Assembly: GCA_947172415.1 (NCBI GenBank)
Contig: OX359192.1
Coordinates: forward strand, 3,722,501-3,786,500
Origin: Chondrosia reniformis
Taxonomy: Eukaryota; Porifera; Demospongiae; Chondrillida; Chondrillidae
Direction of reading: 5' to 3'
DNA: 64,000 nt
Each line of letters begins with the position of its first letter. Within the stretch, counting starts at the first letter, position 1. Below the pieces are notes generated by a model. That model made no database searches. It was given only the letters and a program-made list of their open reading frames with translations, and had not been told where the DNA came from. The translations under genes and the position numbers were made by a program. Shown here piece after piece: positions 1 to 12,300 of this stretch.

Positions 1-2697
1 ACTAGTACATACAACTAATGCCTACTTAATACCTACTATAACTAGGACTAGAACCTACAATTAGTACATACAGCTAGCACATACAACAAGTACAGGAAAC
101 TAGTACAAACAAGTGGTACATACAACTACTACATATAACCAGTACATACACATATAACTAGTATATAAAAATAGTACATACACATAGTACATAAACCTAC
201 AAAAAGTACATACAACTAGTACATACAACTAATTCATAGAAAGAGTACATAATACTTGAACATACAACTAGTACATTCAATTCGTACATACAACTAGCAC
301 AAACAACTGGGTCATATAACTAATACATACACCTATTACATATAACGAGTACATACACATATACCTAGAAAATATAAATAGTTCATACAACTAGTACATA
401 CAGCTAGTGCATACAACTAGAACATCGAACTAGTACACACACATATAACTAGTACATACAAATAGTAAATACAACTAGAACATAAAACTAGTGCGTACAA
501 CTAGGACATGCAAATAGTACATGCAACTAGTATCTAGTACATACAACTAGTATAAACATACAACTAGTACACCGAACATGTACATGCAATTAGCAGATAC
601 AACTAGTACTTTTGAACTAGTACGTATCACAAGTTCACACACCTGCTACACATAACTAATACATAAACAGATAACTAGTATATATGAATAGTACATACAC
701 ATAGTACATACAACTAGAAACTAGAACATACAACTAGGATATATATAAAATAGTACATTTAACTAGTACATACAACTGGTATATACATACAACTAGGCCA
801 TATAACTAGTACATACACCTACTACATATAACTAGTACATTACACGAATACCTAGTAAATGTAAATAGTACATACAACTAGTACATACAGCTAGCGCATA
901 CAACTAGTACATATAACTAGTGCATAGAATTAGTACATACAACCAGCCAATACAGCTAGTACCTACAAGTAGTACGTATACCTAGTTCTTACACATAAAT
1001 ATATACATATAAATAGTACGTACAACTAGTATATATAACTAGTACAAACAACTAGTATATACACCCAGTATATACAAATGTAGCGAGTACATATAAGTAG
1101 TACACACATCTAGTACATACAACAATTACACAAAACTGGTACATACAACTAGTACATATAACTAGTACATATAACTAATACACACAACTAGTGTCTAGTA
1201 TATACAACTAGTACCTCACTAGTACCTAGTATAATTAGGACTAGAACCTACAACTAGTATATGCTACTAGTACATACAACTAGTACATGCAACTAGTACA
1301 TATAAGTAGTACATAGAATTACTACATACAACCAGCTGATACAGCTAGTACCTACAAGTAGTATATATACCTAGTACATACACAAAAATATAGTACATAT
1401 AAATAGTACGTACAACTAGTATATATAACTAGTACAAACAACTAGTATATACCCCCAGTATATACAAATGTAACGAGTACATATAAGTAGTACATACAAC
1501 TCGTACATACAACAATTACACAAAACTGGTACATACAACTAGTACATATAACTAGTACATATATCTAGTACAAACAACTAGTGTCTAGTATATACAACTA
1601 GTACCTCGATCCCTAGTACCTAGTATAATTAGGACTAGAACCTACAACTAGTATATACTACTAGTACATACAACTAGTACATGCAACTAGTACATATAAG
1701 TAGTACATAGAATTAGTACATACAACCAACTGATACAGCTAGTACCTACAAGTAGTATATATACCTAGTACAAACACAATAATATAGTACATATAAATAG
1801 TACGTACAACTAGTATATATAACTAGTACAAACAACTAGTATATACCCCAGTATATACAAATGTAACGAGTACATATAAGTAGTACATACAACTAGTACA
1901 TACAACAATTACACAAAACTGGTACATACAACTAGTACATATAACTAGTACATATATCTAGTACAAACAACTAATGTCTGGTGTATACAACTAGTACCTC
2001 CCTAGTACCTAGTATAATTAGGACTAGAACCTACAACTAGTACATACTACTAGTACATACAACTAGTACATGCAACTAGTACATATGACTAGTACATATA
2101 ACTATTACATATGACTAGTACATAGACATATAACTAGTACATAAATATAATACATACAACTAGTGCAGAAAACTAGTTCACACAAACAAACAAGTAGTTC
2201 ATAGAACTAGTTCATTCCTAGTACCTAGTATAACGTACTAGAACTAGAACCTAAAACTAGTTCAAACATCTAGTTCATACAACTAGTGCATACAATTAGT
2301 ACACACGGATAGTACATACAGCTAGTAAATATAACTATTACATACTACTAGTACATAAAACTATAGAGTACATATAACTGGTATATAACTAGTAGAAATA
2401 AACAGTACACACAACTAGTTCATACAACTAGTACATGTAACAAGTATCTAGTATATACAACTAGAATCTACCTAGTACATTGTATAAATAGTACAAAAAT
2501 CAACAACTGGTACATACATATAGTACATACAACTAGTACTTACAACTAGTACTTACAACTAGAAACTAGTAACTAGTACATACCTAGTACATACAATTAG
2601 AACATAGAACTAGTTGAAACAAATAGAACATACAACTTCTACATACACCTAGTACATACAACTAGTACTTAGAAGTAGTTCATATAACTAGTACATA
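1..2697 (+). repeat. 13-bp satellite, forward orientation
   Basis: Degenerate tandem repeat with unit close to ACTAGTACATACA, read on the plus strand. Units are mostly 10-14 bp and heavily diverged, with frequent shortened ACTAGT/ACATA variants. No gene is visible. The core contains the palindromes ACTAGT and GTAC, so each unit is partly self-complementary. Left edge continues beyond the window; right edge is the insertion point of a Tigger-like element. Confidence 0.95.
920..2040 (+). repeat. ~380-405-bp higher-order repeat in the satellite
   Basis: Three consecutive blocks share the same order of variant 13-mers. Anchors include CCTAGTATAATTAGGACTAG at about 1208, 1613 and 1993, and a segment around 'catacaaccagc' at about 950, 1330 and 1730. 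The spacing is about 380-405 bp. This shows that the satellite was later amplified in larger blocks, presumably by unequal exchange. Confidence 0.75.
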
Positions 2698-3115
2698 CAA
2701 TGGAACCTGAGTAAGCGGTCACCTTATTAAAGCGGTCACCTCCCTTTTCCGGTCGCCAACGTATACTCCCGAACAATCCGCTATATTGAAGTATACATTG
2801 AGACTTTGTTAATGTGGTCACCTGCGTAATGCATATAGCGGTCGCCCTTCCGTGGCCCTGAAGGGATTTCTCTACTCTGTAATGCGGCCATACAGATTTG
2901 AAAGTACGTAAATGGCAACAATGTATCGATAAAATGTTCTAAAGAGTCTCCTTTACTCCTTCAGTGACTCTTGCAGCTTTCTTATAAAGTTCTGGTGTCC
3001 ATCGAAATGATAAAACATGGAACTTCCAGCCCGAGACCAACGCCACGATGCACAGGGCTGCCAATGACCTCACACACAATCTGGTTCCCTTGTCTGAGGA
3101 GGAAAAGTGAGTATA

Positions 3116-3325
3116 TCAAGCGAATGACCTTGGAACGTGACCTATAACCTGTCCGTTCTTCTTTACCGCCGTTGCCATTGGGTCATATGGGTTGGACGGC
3201 TCTGCTTCCACCTCTAAAACTTCTCCTGGCTCTGGTGTCCACAAGTCTTTATAATCATGGAACCCACTAATAAACGATGCGTAGCTAAATTGAGAAACAG
3301 ATACAGAAGTGGCATTCGCAGCCAT
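3116..3325 (-). pseudogene. HIRAN-domain protein, left-arm copy (disabled)
   Basis: A 69-codon ORF with HIRAN-type features: an aromatic start of the fold (FSYASF), an acidic strand (GEVLEVEAEPSNPYDP) and the closing motif GQVIGHVPRSF. HIRAN domains (known from Rad5/HLTF-type helicases and as stand-alone proteins) bind DNA, typically exposed 3' ends. This copy keeps the conserved NPYDP. It stops at a TGA exactly where the right-arm copy reads CGA (Arg), and a nearby base loss shifts the frame of the following CEVTG/GLEVPC segment. It lies head-to-head with the transposase 5' fragment starting at 3406. The domain call is by motif only. Confidence 0.7.
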
Positions 3326-3405
3326 ACGACCGAAGCTTGATTGGGTAGCAGCTGCTATACACCCACGCTGACACGTTTCGTTATAGCTATGCTCGTGCCT
3401 CTAAC

Positions 3406-3843
3406 ATGCCTCGAAAAGAATTGACATTGAAACAATGTGTGGAGGTGATTAGGTACCAAAAGAGCCACCCAAAAGAAGAAACTCGAATTTTGGCAGAACG
3501 TTTTGGCTGTGGCAGAACACAGATTCAGTCAATTTTGAAAGCCAAGGAGGAGATTCTTTAAGATTTTGAAAAGAATGGAAGTGAAGACAAGAAGAGGAAC
3601 AGAAAAGCTGAATTTCCGGACATTGATGATGCTGTTTACAAATGGTACTGTCTTGGTCGGGAAAGGAACATTCCCATATCAGGACCAATGCTCCAGGAGA
3701 AGGCCCGTTTGATTGCTGAACGACTCAAGAATTCCCGGTTCAAGGCATCCAATGGTTGGCTCCAGTCATTCAAAGCTCGCCACCATTTAAAAATGCTCAC
3801 AGTTTGTGGAGAGTCAGCTAGTGTTCCCCAAGGAACTGTGGAC
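3406..3843 (+). pseudogene. Tigger-like transposase N-terminal fragment, left arm
   Basis: Inverted copy of the first ~145 codons of the transposase at 5353. It begins ATG-Pro-Arg-Lys and contains the CENP-B-N/HTH-psq-like helix-turn-helix (ILAERFGCGRTQIQSILKAK). An in-frame TAA follows LKAKEEIL at the same codon as in the right arm, so the nonsense mutation predates the inverted duplication. The second DNA-binding domain (ISGPMLQEKARLIAERLKNS) follows after the stop. Homology ends at about 3843, the edge of the unique centre. Confidence 0.8.
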
Positions 3844-5353
3844 AAGGTATAAAGTGCAGTAGTGGTCAAAAAATGGAGCAAGTCATGTGAGACTCTAATG
3901 GCTTCATCAAACATGTGGATGGTGTAATTGTTCACTTCTGCACTTGGGGTATCATTTTCACTACCTACATCATCATCATCATCATCATCTTCACTGTTAT
4001 CCTCGAGTTTGATATGGCTATTGGATGGCAGTTCTCCACTGATGGCTTTTTCACGCAACTGTGTACGTAGATCTTCCATTGTTGTTCCTTCTGGCACAGT
4101 GGCATAAGCTGGCATGTCTTCCTCAGCATGAATGTATTCCTGGGCAGAAATCGTTGGGTTAATGTGGTGGACAAGCTCCTCCAAATTGTCAACTTCAGCG
4201 AAGGGATCTGAAAGGTGGTCTATTTTGCCCACAAGCACTTAATGATTGTGTCTTCTTTGACTTTGTGCCATGCAAGTTTAATCATTCGAATGGCAGTCAG
4301 GATATCCACTGATTTGGCTATGTCAAATGCGGACAAGCTGGCTGACGAATCAATTGCTGCTAATGTATGTTTGATCAAAAGTGCCCTGTACTGGCACTTG
4401 AAGCTTTGAATTACTCCCGCATCAAGTGGTTGCAGACAAGATGTGGTATTCACTGGAAAGAATACCACTTTGATGTTGGAAAATGTGGAGCTGTCTTGAT
4501 AATCCCGAGGATGGCAAGGAGCATTATCAAGCAGAAGAAGAATGTGGCGGTCCTCCCTTTTCAGTCTTTGGTTAAGTGATGCTAGGATATCATCCATAAT
4601 CTCTGAAGTCATCCATGCTTTCCTATTTGCATAGTATGGCACTCCATGTGGTTTTTGCTTATCTTTGAGGCCGCCAAAGCAATGAGGAGATTTTGAGTTG
4701 CCTATGACAATTGGTGGTTCTTTCTCACCAGCTGCATTGATGAAAAAGACAACAGTCACCCTGTCTTTTGATTTTTTGCCACCCTTACACTGTGAAGCAG
4801 ATTGAGCAGGGGTTCTATCAGGTAGGGCTCGGAAAAAGCAGCCGGTCTCATCAGTGTTCCAAATGTTCTTTGGTACATACCCTATCACCAAATCCTTCAC
4901 TCTGCTATGCCATGCCTCCACCGTTCCTTGGGGAACACTAGCTGACTCTCCACAAACTGTGAGCATTTTTAAATTGTGGCGAGCTTTGAATGACTGGAGC
5001 CAACCATTGGATGCCTTGAACCGGGAATTCTCGAGTCGTTCAGCAATCAAACGGGCCTTCTCCTGGAGCATTGGTCCTGATATGGGAATGTTCCTTTCCC
5101 GACCAAGACAGTACCATTTGTAAACAGCATCATCAATGTCCGGAAATTCAGCTTTTCTGTTCCTCTTCTTGTCTTCACTTCCATTCTTTTCAAAATCTTA
5201 AAGAATCTCCTCCTTGGCTTTCAAAATTGACTGAATCTGTGTTCTGCCACAGCCAAAACGTTCTGCCAAAATTCGAGTTTCTTCTTTTGGGTGGCTCTTT
5301 TGGTACCTAATCACCTCCACACGTTGTTTCAATGTCAATTCTTTTCGAGGCAT
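3844..5353 (-). pseudogene. pogo/Tigger-type DDE/DDD transposase (broken)
   Basis: Reads from the ATG at 5353 on the minus strand. It has an N-terminal CENP-B-like HTH, a second HTH (ISGPMLQEKARL...NGWLQSFKARH) and a catalytic core. The core motifs are WNTDETGCFF (first Asp), LLLLDNAPCHP (second Asp) and NTTSCLQPLDAGVIQSF (third Asp region), the classic pogo/Tigger pattern. An acidic tail with a run of seven Asp follows, coded by CATCAT repeats around 3970. Lesions are an in-frame TAA after residue ~50 (about 5200) and a one-base frameshift near 4232 between IIKC and GKIDHL. The true 3' end is uncertain, because the frame runs into the inverted copy of its own 5' half. It is not expected to make an active enzyme. 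Confidence 0.88.
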
Positions 5354-5433
5354 GTTAGAGGCGCGAGCATAGCTATAACGAAACGTGTTAGCGTGGGTGT
5401 ATAGCAGCTGCTACCCAATCAAGCTTCGGTCGT

Positions 5434-5778
5434 ATGGCTGTGAACGCCACTTCTGTATCTGTTTCTCACTTTAGCTACGCATCGTTTATTCGTGGGTTCC
5501 ATGATTATAAAGACTTGTGGACACCAGAGCCAGGAGAAGTTTTAGAGGTGGAAGCAGAGCCGTCCAACCCAAATGACCCAATGGCAACGGCGGTAAAGAA
5601 GAACGGACAGGTTATAGGTCACTTTTCAAGGTCATTCGCTCGATATACTCACTTTTTCCTCCTCAGATAAGGGAACCAGATTGTGTGTGAGGTCACTGGC
5701 AGCCCTGTGAATTGTGGTGTTGGTCTCGGGCTGGAAGTTCCATGTTTTATCATTTCGATGGACACCAGAACTTTATAA
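5434..5778 (+). pseudogene. HIRAN-domain protein, right-arm copy (disabled)
   Basis: Same ORF as the left-arm copy, starting MAVNATSVSVSHFSYASF. It reads further than the left copy, through PRSF-equivalent residues into ARYTHFFLLR, then an in-frame TAA (5668-5670), then GNQIVCEVTGSP and GLGLEVPCF to a TAA at 5776-5778. That gives about 115 codons with one internal stop. The conserved NPYDP is NPNDP here and GHVP is GHFS. The two arms therefore decayed independently after duplication. It is divergent from the transposase (start 5353), with only ~80 bp between them, an arrangement that suggests a shared promoter. HIRAN cargo in a Tigger element is unusual as far as I know. Confidence 0.7.
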
Positions 5779-6039
5779 GAAAGCTGCAAGAGTCACTGAA
5801 GGAGTAAAGGAGACTCTTTAGAACATTTTATTGATAAGTTGTTGTCATTTACGTACTTTCAAATCTGTATGGCCGCATTACAGAGTAGAGAAATCCCTTC
5901 AGGGCCACGGAAGGGCGACCGCTAAACGCATTACGCAGGTGACCACATTAACCAGGTCTCGATGTATACTTATATATAGGGGATTGTTCGGGAGTATACG
6001 TTGACGACCGGAAAAGAGAGGTGACCGCTTTAATAAGGT

Positions 6040-7303
6040 TGAATGTAGTAGTTGTATGTACTAATTGTCTGTATTAGTTGTATGCACTAATTGTATGTAT
6101 ATACTAGTTTTAAGTAGTAGCTATGTACTAGTTATATGTACTAGTTATTAGTTGTATAGTCTAGCTTTATGTACTAGTTGCATGTACTATTTGTATGTAC
6201 TAATTGTATGTACAAATAGTATATACTAGGTGAATGTAGTAGTTGTATGTTCTAATTGTTTGAACTAGTTCTATGTACTAATTGTATATACTAGAAATGT
6301 ACTAGTTATGTACTAGTTATATGAACTAGTTTTAAATACTACTTGTACGTACTAGGTGTATGTGGTAGTTGTATGTTCTAATTGTTTGAACTAGTTCTAT
6401 GTACTAATTGTATATACTAGAAATGTACTAGTTATGTACTAGTTATATGAACTAGTTTAAAATACTACTTGTACGTACTAGGTGTATGTGGTAGTTGTAT
6501 GTTCTAATTGTTTAAACTAGTTCTATGTACTAATTGTATGTACTAAGTATGTACTAATTACTAGTTTCTAGTTGTATGTACTAGTTGTAAGTACTAGTTG
6601 TATGTACTGTTTGTATGTACTCAAAATTATTTGTATGTACTAGCCGAATGTTGGAGTTATTTGTACTAGTTGCATGTATAAGTAGTGGGTAATTGTTGTA
6701 TGTACTACTTATATGTACTAGTTGTATGAACTCTTTGTATGTACTATTTGTATGTACTAGTTGAATGTACTAGTTGTATATACTATTGCCTAATTGTATT
6801 TACTAGTTGTATGTACAAGATGTTTGAACTAGTTTTAGGTTCTAGTACAAGTTATACTAGGTACTAGGAATGAACTAGTTCTATGAACTACTTGTTTGTT
6901 TGTGTGAACTATTTTTTTGTACTAGTTGTATGTATAATATTTATGCACTAGTTATATGTATATGTACTAGTCATATGTACTAGTTATATGTACTAGTTAT
7001 ATGTACTAGTTGCATGTACTAGTTGTATGTACTAGTAGTATATACTAGTTGTAGGTTCTAGTCCTAATTGTACTACGTACTAGGGAGGTACCAGTTGTAT
7101 ATACTAGACTAGATGTATGTATTAGTTATATGTACTAGTTATGTGTATTAATTATATGTACTATTTATAAGTACTAGTTGTATATACTAGTTGTATGTAC
7201 TACTTATATGTACTTGTTACATTTGTATGTACTGGATGTATGTACCAGTTGTTTGTACTAGTTATATATACTAGTTATACGTACTATTTATATGTACTAT
7301 ATA
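6040..7303 (-). repeat. 13-bp satellite, reverse orientation
   Basis: Same satellite as at 1-2697 but in the opposite orientation (unit close to TGTATGTACTAGT). It is the mirrored flank of the inverted duplication. No gene is visible. Confidence 0.93.
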
Positions 7304-8061
7304 CTAGAGAAAAATATAAATTTTCTACAAAAATAGTGAAGATGTAGGGATGGCACAAAAAGCACATAAACAAGAAAGGGATGTTACACAGTGAAGCATT
7401 AGCTATATATGCATGAATCATACAACACCCTTGCTTGTAGGATTCATGCATAGCTAATACTTCACTGTGTAACATCCCTTTTTTGTTTAAGTGCTTTTTG
7501 TGCCATTCCTGCATCTTCACTATTTTTGTAGAAAATTTTTATTTTTCTCTAGTTTCTGTACTTTTTATGGAGCCTAAGCTAGGAATTCGATTGAATAAAA
7601 ACCCATTGTGGTTTTGCAATCTTCGACTGATTATGACGTCATTAAAATGGCCAATTTATTGAGGCCTTGCCTCTGGGGCCATGAAAACCGTAATACTCAA
7701 TAATAGCGTTATCGCTCTCGCTTCTATAAAAGAATACAGTTCGGAAAATTTGCAATAGTTTCATTTAACAATTAGTCCAAAAGGTTATTTAGTTTTTTAG
7801 TTATGGCTGATGAAGAAGAAGAATAATAAGAAGAAGAATATGAAGAAGACGAAAATGGGAATTTTTAAAGTTTATTATTTTGCCAGCGGGACATATTCGC
7901 TTGCCTTAAAGGTCTATTTAGAGTATCTATATTGTATATTTAGCTATACATAGCCTTATTTTATCGATTTTCAGCTTATTTCGGGATTTTGCTCCTATAC
8001 CGATGTATGGGGAATGCAAAAAACATGTCATCCCTACATAGGGAGTACTACCGTACTCCCT
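7304..8061 (+). mobile_element. hairpin-bearing nonautonomous element, copy 1
   Basis: A second copy lies inverted at 32209-32969. Bases 7304-7551 form a near-perfect hairpin with arms of about 120 bp around GAATCATACAACACCC. The other end is a palindrome (8040-8061, GGGAGTACTACCGTACTCCC). Between them are a TATAAAAG box (about 7725), a short ATG-Ala-Asp-Glu-rich reading frame at 7803 that stops after eight codons, and an A/T-rich remainder. The mirrored satellite position near 1778 lacks this element, giving an empty-site comparison. The transposon superfamily is unclear, since I see no simple terminal inverted repeat. Confidence 0.8.
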
Positions 8062-8986
8062 TATATGTTTATGTACTAGGTATATGTACTACTTGTGGGT
8101 ACTAGCTGTATTAGCTGGTTGTATGTACTAAGTCTATGTACTAGTTGTATGTACTAGTTGTATTTACTATTTGTATGGACTATTTATATGTGTGTGTACT
8201 AGTTATATGTACTAGTTGTATGCGCTAGCTGTATGTACTAGTTGTAGATACTATTTACATTTACTAGGTATACGTGTATTGTACTAGTTATATGTAGTAG
8301 GTGTATGTACTTGTTATATGGCCTAATTGTATGTACTAGTTGCATGTACTAGTTGTATGGACTAGTTGTATATGCTAATCGCATGTACTAATTATATTTA
8401 CTAGTTACTAATTTTATGAACTAGTTGAACCTACGAAATTTATGTAATACTTGTATGTACTAGCTAAAGGTACTAGTTTTATATATATACTAGTTGTATG
8501 TAATAGTTTTAGTTGTATGTACTATGTGTTTGTACTATTCATATATACTAGTTATATGTTTATGTATTAGTTAAATGTAGTAGGTGTGTGAACTTGGTAT
8601 AAGTACTAGTTAAAAGTACTAGTTGTATGTGCTAATTGTTTGTATACATTCGGTGTACTAGTTGTATGTTTATACTAGTTGTATGTTCTAGCTTTGTACT
8701 AGTTGTATGTTCTAATTGTTTGAACTAGTTCTATGTACTAATTGTATGTACTAGGAATGTACTAGTTACTAGTTTCTAGTTGTATGTACTAGTTGTAAGT
8801 ACTAGTTGTTTGTACTATGTGTATGTACCAGTTGTTTATTCTTGTACTACTTATACCATGTACTAGGGAGGTTCTAGTTGTATGTATTAGATACTACAAC
8901 TAGAAACTAGAATATACCTCTAGTATATATATAAAACTAGTACATTTAACTAGTCTACAACTGGTATATACATACAACTGTACAAA
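8062..8986. repeat. 13-bp satellite, strand switch near 8890
   Basis: Reverse orientation up to about 8890, then forward orientation. The forward part (about 8895-8985) matches 715-795 directly. The switch occurs without an obvious transposon between the two orientations. No gene is visible. Confidence 0.88.
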
Positions 8987-9350
8987 CAAGTATTTCGAGT
9001 TTAAAAATTCGTGGGGCTACTGCCCCCGCATTAACTGGAACTACTTGGCCACATTGTTGGGATTTAATATATATATTCGCAATACTAACAATTGAGGACA
9101 ATTTAGTGTCCTAGACTTTAGAAATAATGTTGGAAAAGTTTCGTAAACTAAAGCTTCCTGAACGCCGCCATTTGCAAAAACCATGTATTGACGTATAAAT
9201 TAAGTGTTACAATAGTTGCGTATGAACTAGTATTATACAAATATCGACATATAAAATAAGTGTTATAATAGTTGCGTATTAACCCCTATTATATATATAT
9301 ATATACTCTTTCCGTAACATGAAGCCGTACAAGGTAAGGTATACAAGTAG
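8987..9350 (-). mobile_element. Helitron/Helentron-like terminal fragment
   Basis: The first ~60 bases (8987-9047) form a hairpin opening CAAGTATTTCGAGTTT and closing with AACTACTTG. This matches the hairpin end of the 5.6-kb element at 56865. A G/C-rich stretch GTGGGG...CCCCC lies in the loop in both. The interior contains two imperfect copies of an 'aatagttgcgtat' segment (near 9213 and 9268) and an AT run. No ORF. The same satellite without this insertion is seen near 795. The right edge is approximate. Confidence 0.55.
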
Positions 9351-12300
9351 TATATAAAATTCGTAGTTACAAGTAGTTCATAAAATTAGTAGTTACAAGT
9401 AGTTCATAAAATTAGTAACTAGTAAATATAATTAGTACATGCGACTAGTACATACAACTAGTCCATAAAACTAGGCCATATAAATAGTACAGACACCTAC
9501 TACATATAACTAGTACAATACACGTATACCTAGTAAATGTAAATAGTATATACAACTAGTACATACACCCTGTACATACAAATGTAACGAGTACATATAA
9601 GTAGTACATACAAATAGTACATACAACTAGTACGTATAACTAGTGCATGAATATAGTACATACAACTAGTACAGAACACTAGTTCACACAAACAAACAAG
9701 TAGTTCATAGAACTAGTTCATTCCTATAACCTAGTACCTAGTACTAGGAATACATAAATACAAAGAAAAACATAAATACACTCAGTACATACAAATGTAA
9801 TGAGTACATATAAGTAGTACATACAACTATAACATATAACTAGTACATAAATATAGTACATACAACTAATACAAAAAATAGTACATACCACAATAACCCA
9901 CTACTTATACATTGAACTAGTGCAAATAACTACTACATTCGACTAGTACATACAAATAGTATTGAGTACATACAACTAGTACATACAACTAGTGCATAAA
10001 ATTAGTACACACAAATAGTACATAAAGCTAGTAATTATAACTAGTACATACTACTAGTACATATAACTGTTAGATATAAACAGTACATAAAATTAGTTCA
10101 TAAATCTAGTTCATACAACTAGTACATTCAACAAGTATCTAGTACATACAACTACAACCTACCTAGTACATAGTATAACTAGTTCAGGAATCAACAACTG
10201 GTACATACACATAGTACATACAACTAGTACTTACAACAAATACATACAACTAGTACATACAACTAGTATATACTTAGTACATGCAATTAGTACATAGAGT
10301 GTACACACAACTAGTACATATAACTAGTACATACAAACATTACCCACTACTTACACATTCAACTAGTAGAAGAAACTACTCCATTCGACTAGTAGATACA
10401 AATAGTATTGAGTATATACAACTAGTACATACAACTAGTGCATACAATTAGAACACACGGATAGTACATACAGCTAGTAAATATAACTAGTACATACTAC
10501 TAGTACATAAAACTTTACAGTACATATAACTGGCATATATAACTAGTAGATATAAACAGTACACACAACTAGTTCATAAAACTAGTTCATACAACTAGTA
10601 CATGCAACAAGTATCTAGTAAATACAGCTAGAACCTACCTAGTACATTGTATTAGTAGTACAAGAATCAACAACTGGTACATACACATAGTTCATAAAAC
10701 TAGTACTTCCAACTAGTACATACAACTAGAAACTAGTAACTAGTACTCACCTAGTACCAACAATTAGTACATAGAACTGAGTTAAAACAATTAGAACATA
10801 AAACCACTACATACACCTAGTATATACAATTTGTACATACAATTAGTACATTCAACTAGTCCATACAACTACGACAAACAGCCAGGACATATAACTAGTA
10901 CATACCCCTACTACATATAGCTAGTAAATACAAATACCTTGTAATTATAAATAGTACACACAACTAGTACATACAACCAGTACATAAAACTAGTACTTAC
11001 AACTAGTACATACAACTAGAAAGTAGTATATACAACTAGCTCACAGAATGAGTACATAATTCTAGAACGTACAACTTGTATATTCAACTAGTACATAGCT
11101 ACTACACACAACTAGGAAAAACAAGTAGGACATATAAATAGTACATACACCTACTACATATAACTAGTACATACAACAATTACATCCAATTAGTATATAC
11201 TACATACAACTAGTACCTTCCTAGCACCTAGTGTAACTAGTACAAGAGCCTACCGACTGTACATACAACTAGTACATATAACTAGAACATAAAACCAGTA
11301 CATACCTAGTACATACAACTAGTATATACATACAACTAGTACATACAACTAGTACCTACTACTAGTAAATATAAATAGTACTAGTCCATACAACTAGTAC
11401 ATACAACTAGTACTTGAAATTAGTTCATATAACTAGTACACACATCTACCACATATAACTATTACATAAAAATGTAACTAGTACATATAAATAGTACATA
11501 CTACGAACAAGAAGTCCATACAACTACTAGAACATAGAACGAGTACATAAAACTAGGATCTATAACTAGTACACACCTTCTACTTATAATTAGTAAATAA
11601 ATATATAACTAGTACATGTGAATAGTGCATCCATATAGTCTATATAACTAGTACATAAAACTAGTACATGCAACTAGAAACTAGTACATACAACTAATAT
11701 ATACATAAAACTAGTACATTTAACTAATTCATACAACTATTATATACAAAGAACTAGTTCATACAACTAGTATTTACAATTAGGTCGTCCAACTAGTTCC
11801 CAGAACTATTAACTAGTACATATAACCAGTACATGCAACTAGTACATTCAACTAGTACATACAACTAGTTCATAAAACTTGTACACACATTTAGTTTATA
11901 CAACTAGTATATTACCATTAGTACGTACAACTAGTTCATACAACTAGTAACTAGTGCATATAACTAGTACATTCAACTAGTACATACAACTAGGACAAAC
12001 AACTAGTATATATAACTAGTACATACACCAACTACATATAACTAGTAAATACACATATACCTTGTAATTATAAACCGTACATACAACTAGTACATACAGA
12101 TAGTGCATACAACTAGTATATATAACTAGATCACAAACATATAACTACTACATACATATAACTGATACTTATAAATAGTACATGCACATAGTACATACAA
12201 ATAGTAGATACAAATAGTACATACATCTGCTACATATAACTAGTACTTACAACTAGCAAATATAAATAGAACTAGTTCATAAAACTAGTGCATACAACTA

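Larger units (their letters stand above)
2698..6039 (-). mobile_element. pogo/Tigger-like DNA transposon carrying a HIRAN ORF
   Basis: The left tip follows TA (2696-2697) and contains two copies of AAGCGGTCACCT. The right tip has the inverted copy but lacks the outermost ~22 bp, so no intact right TIR or matching TA duplication is seen. Inside are a transposase on the minus strand and a divergent HIRAN-domain ORF. Because the outer 1.13 kb is present in both orientations, each end carries one HIRAN ORF and one transposase 5' portion. The original second end of the element seems to have been replaced by an inverted copy of the first. Confidence 0.8.
520..8700. repeat. giant inverted duplication (satellite plus half transposon)
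   Basis: Left arm about 520-3843 and right arm about 4920-8700 are reverse complements of each other. The pairing covers 1.13 kb of the Tigger-like element (about 2715-3843 against 4920-6039) and continues into the satellite. About 1980-2040 pairs with 7040-7090, about 1700-1780 with the bases flanking the hairpin element at 7304-8061, and about 545-700 with 8520-8690. The spacer is about 1.08 kb, inside the transposase. The right arm has the 758-bp hairpin insertion that the left arm lacks. Arm limits are by eye. Confidence 0.8.

Noticed and set aside
4215-5310. Plus-strand ORFs overlapping the Tigger transposase
   Set aside because: They are antisense shadows of the minus-strand transposase, which carries the catalytic motifs.
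7284-7520. 78-codon ORF over the hairpin
   Set aside because: It reads across both arms of a perfect inverted repeat and has no domain. Openness is incidental.
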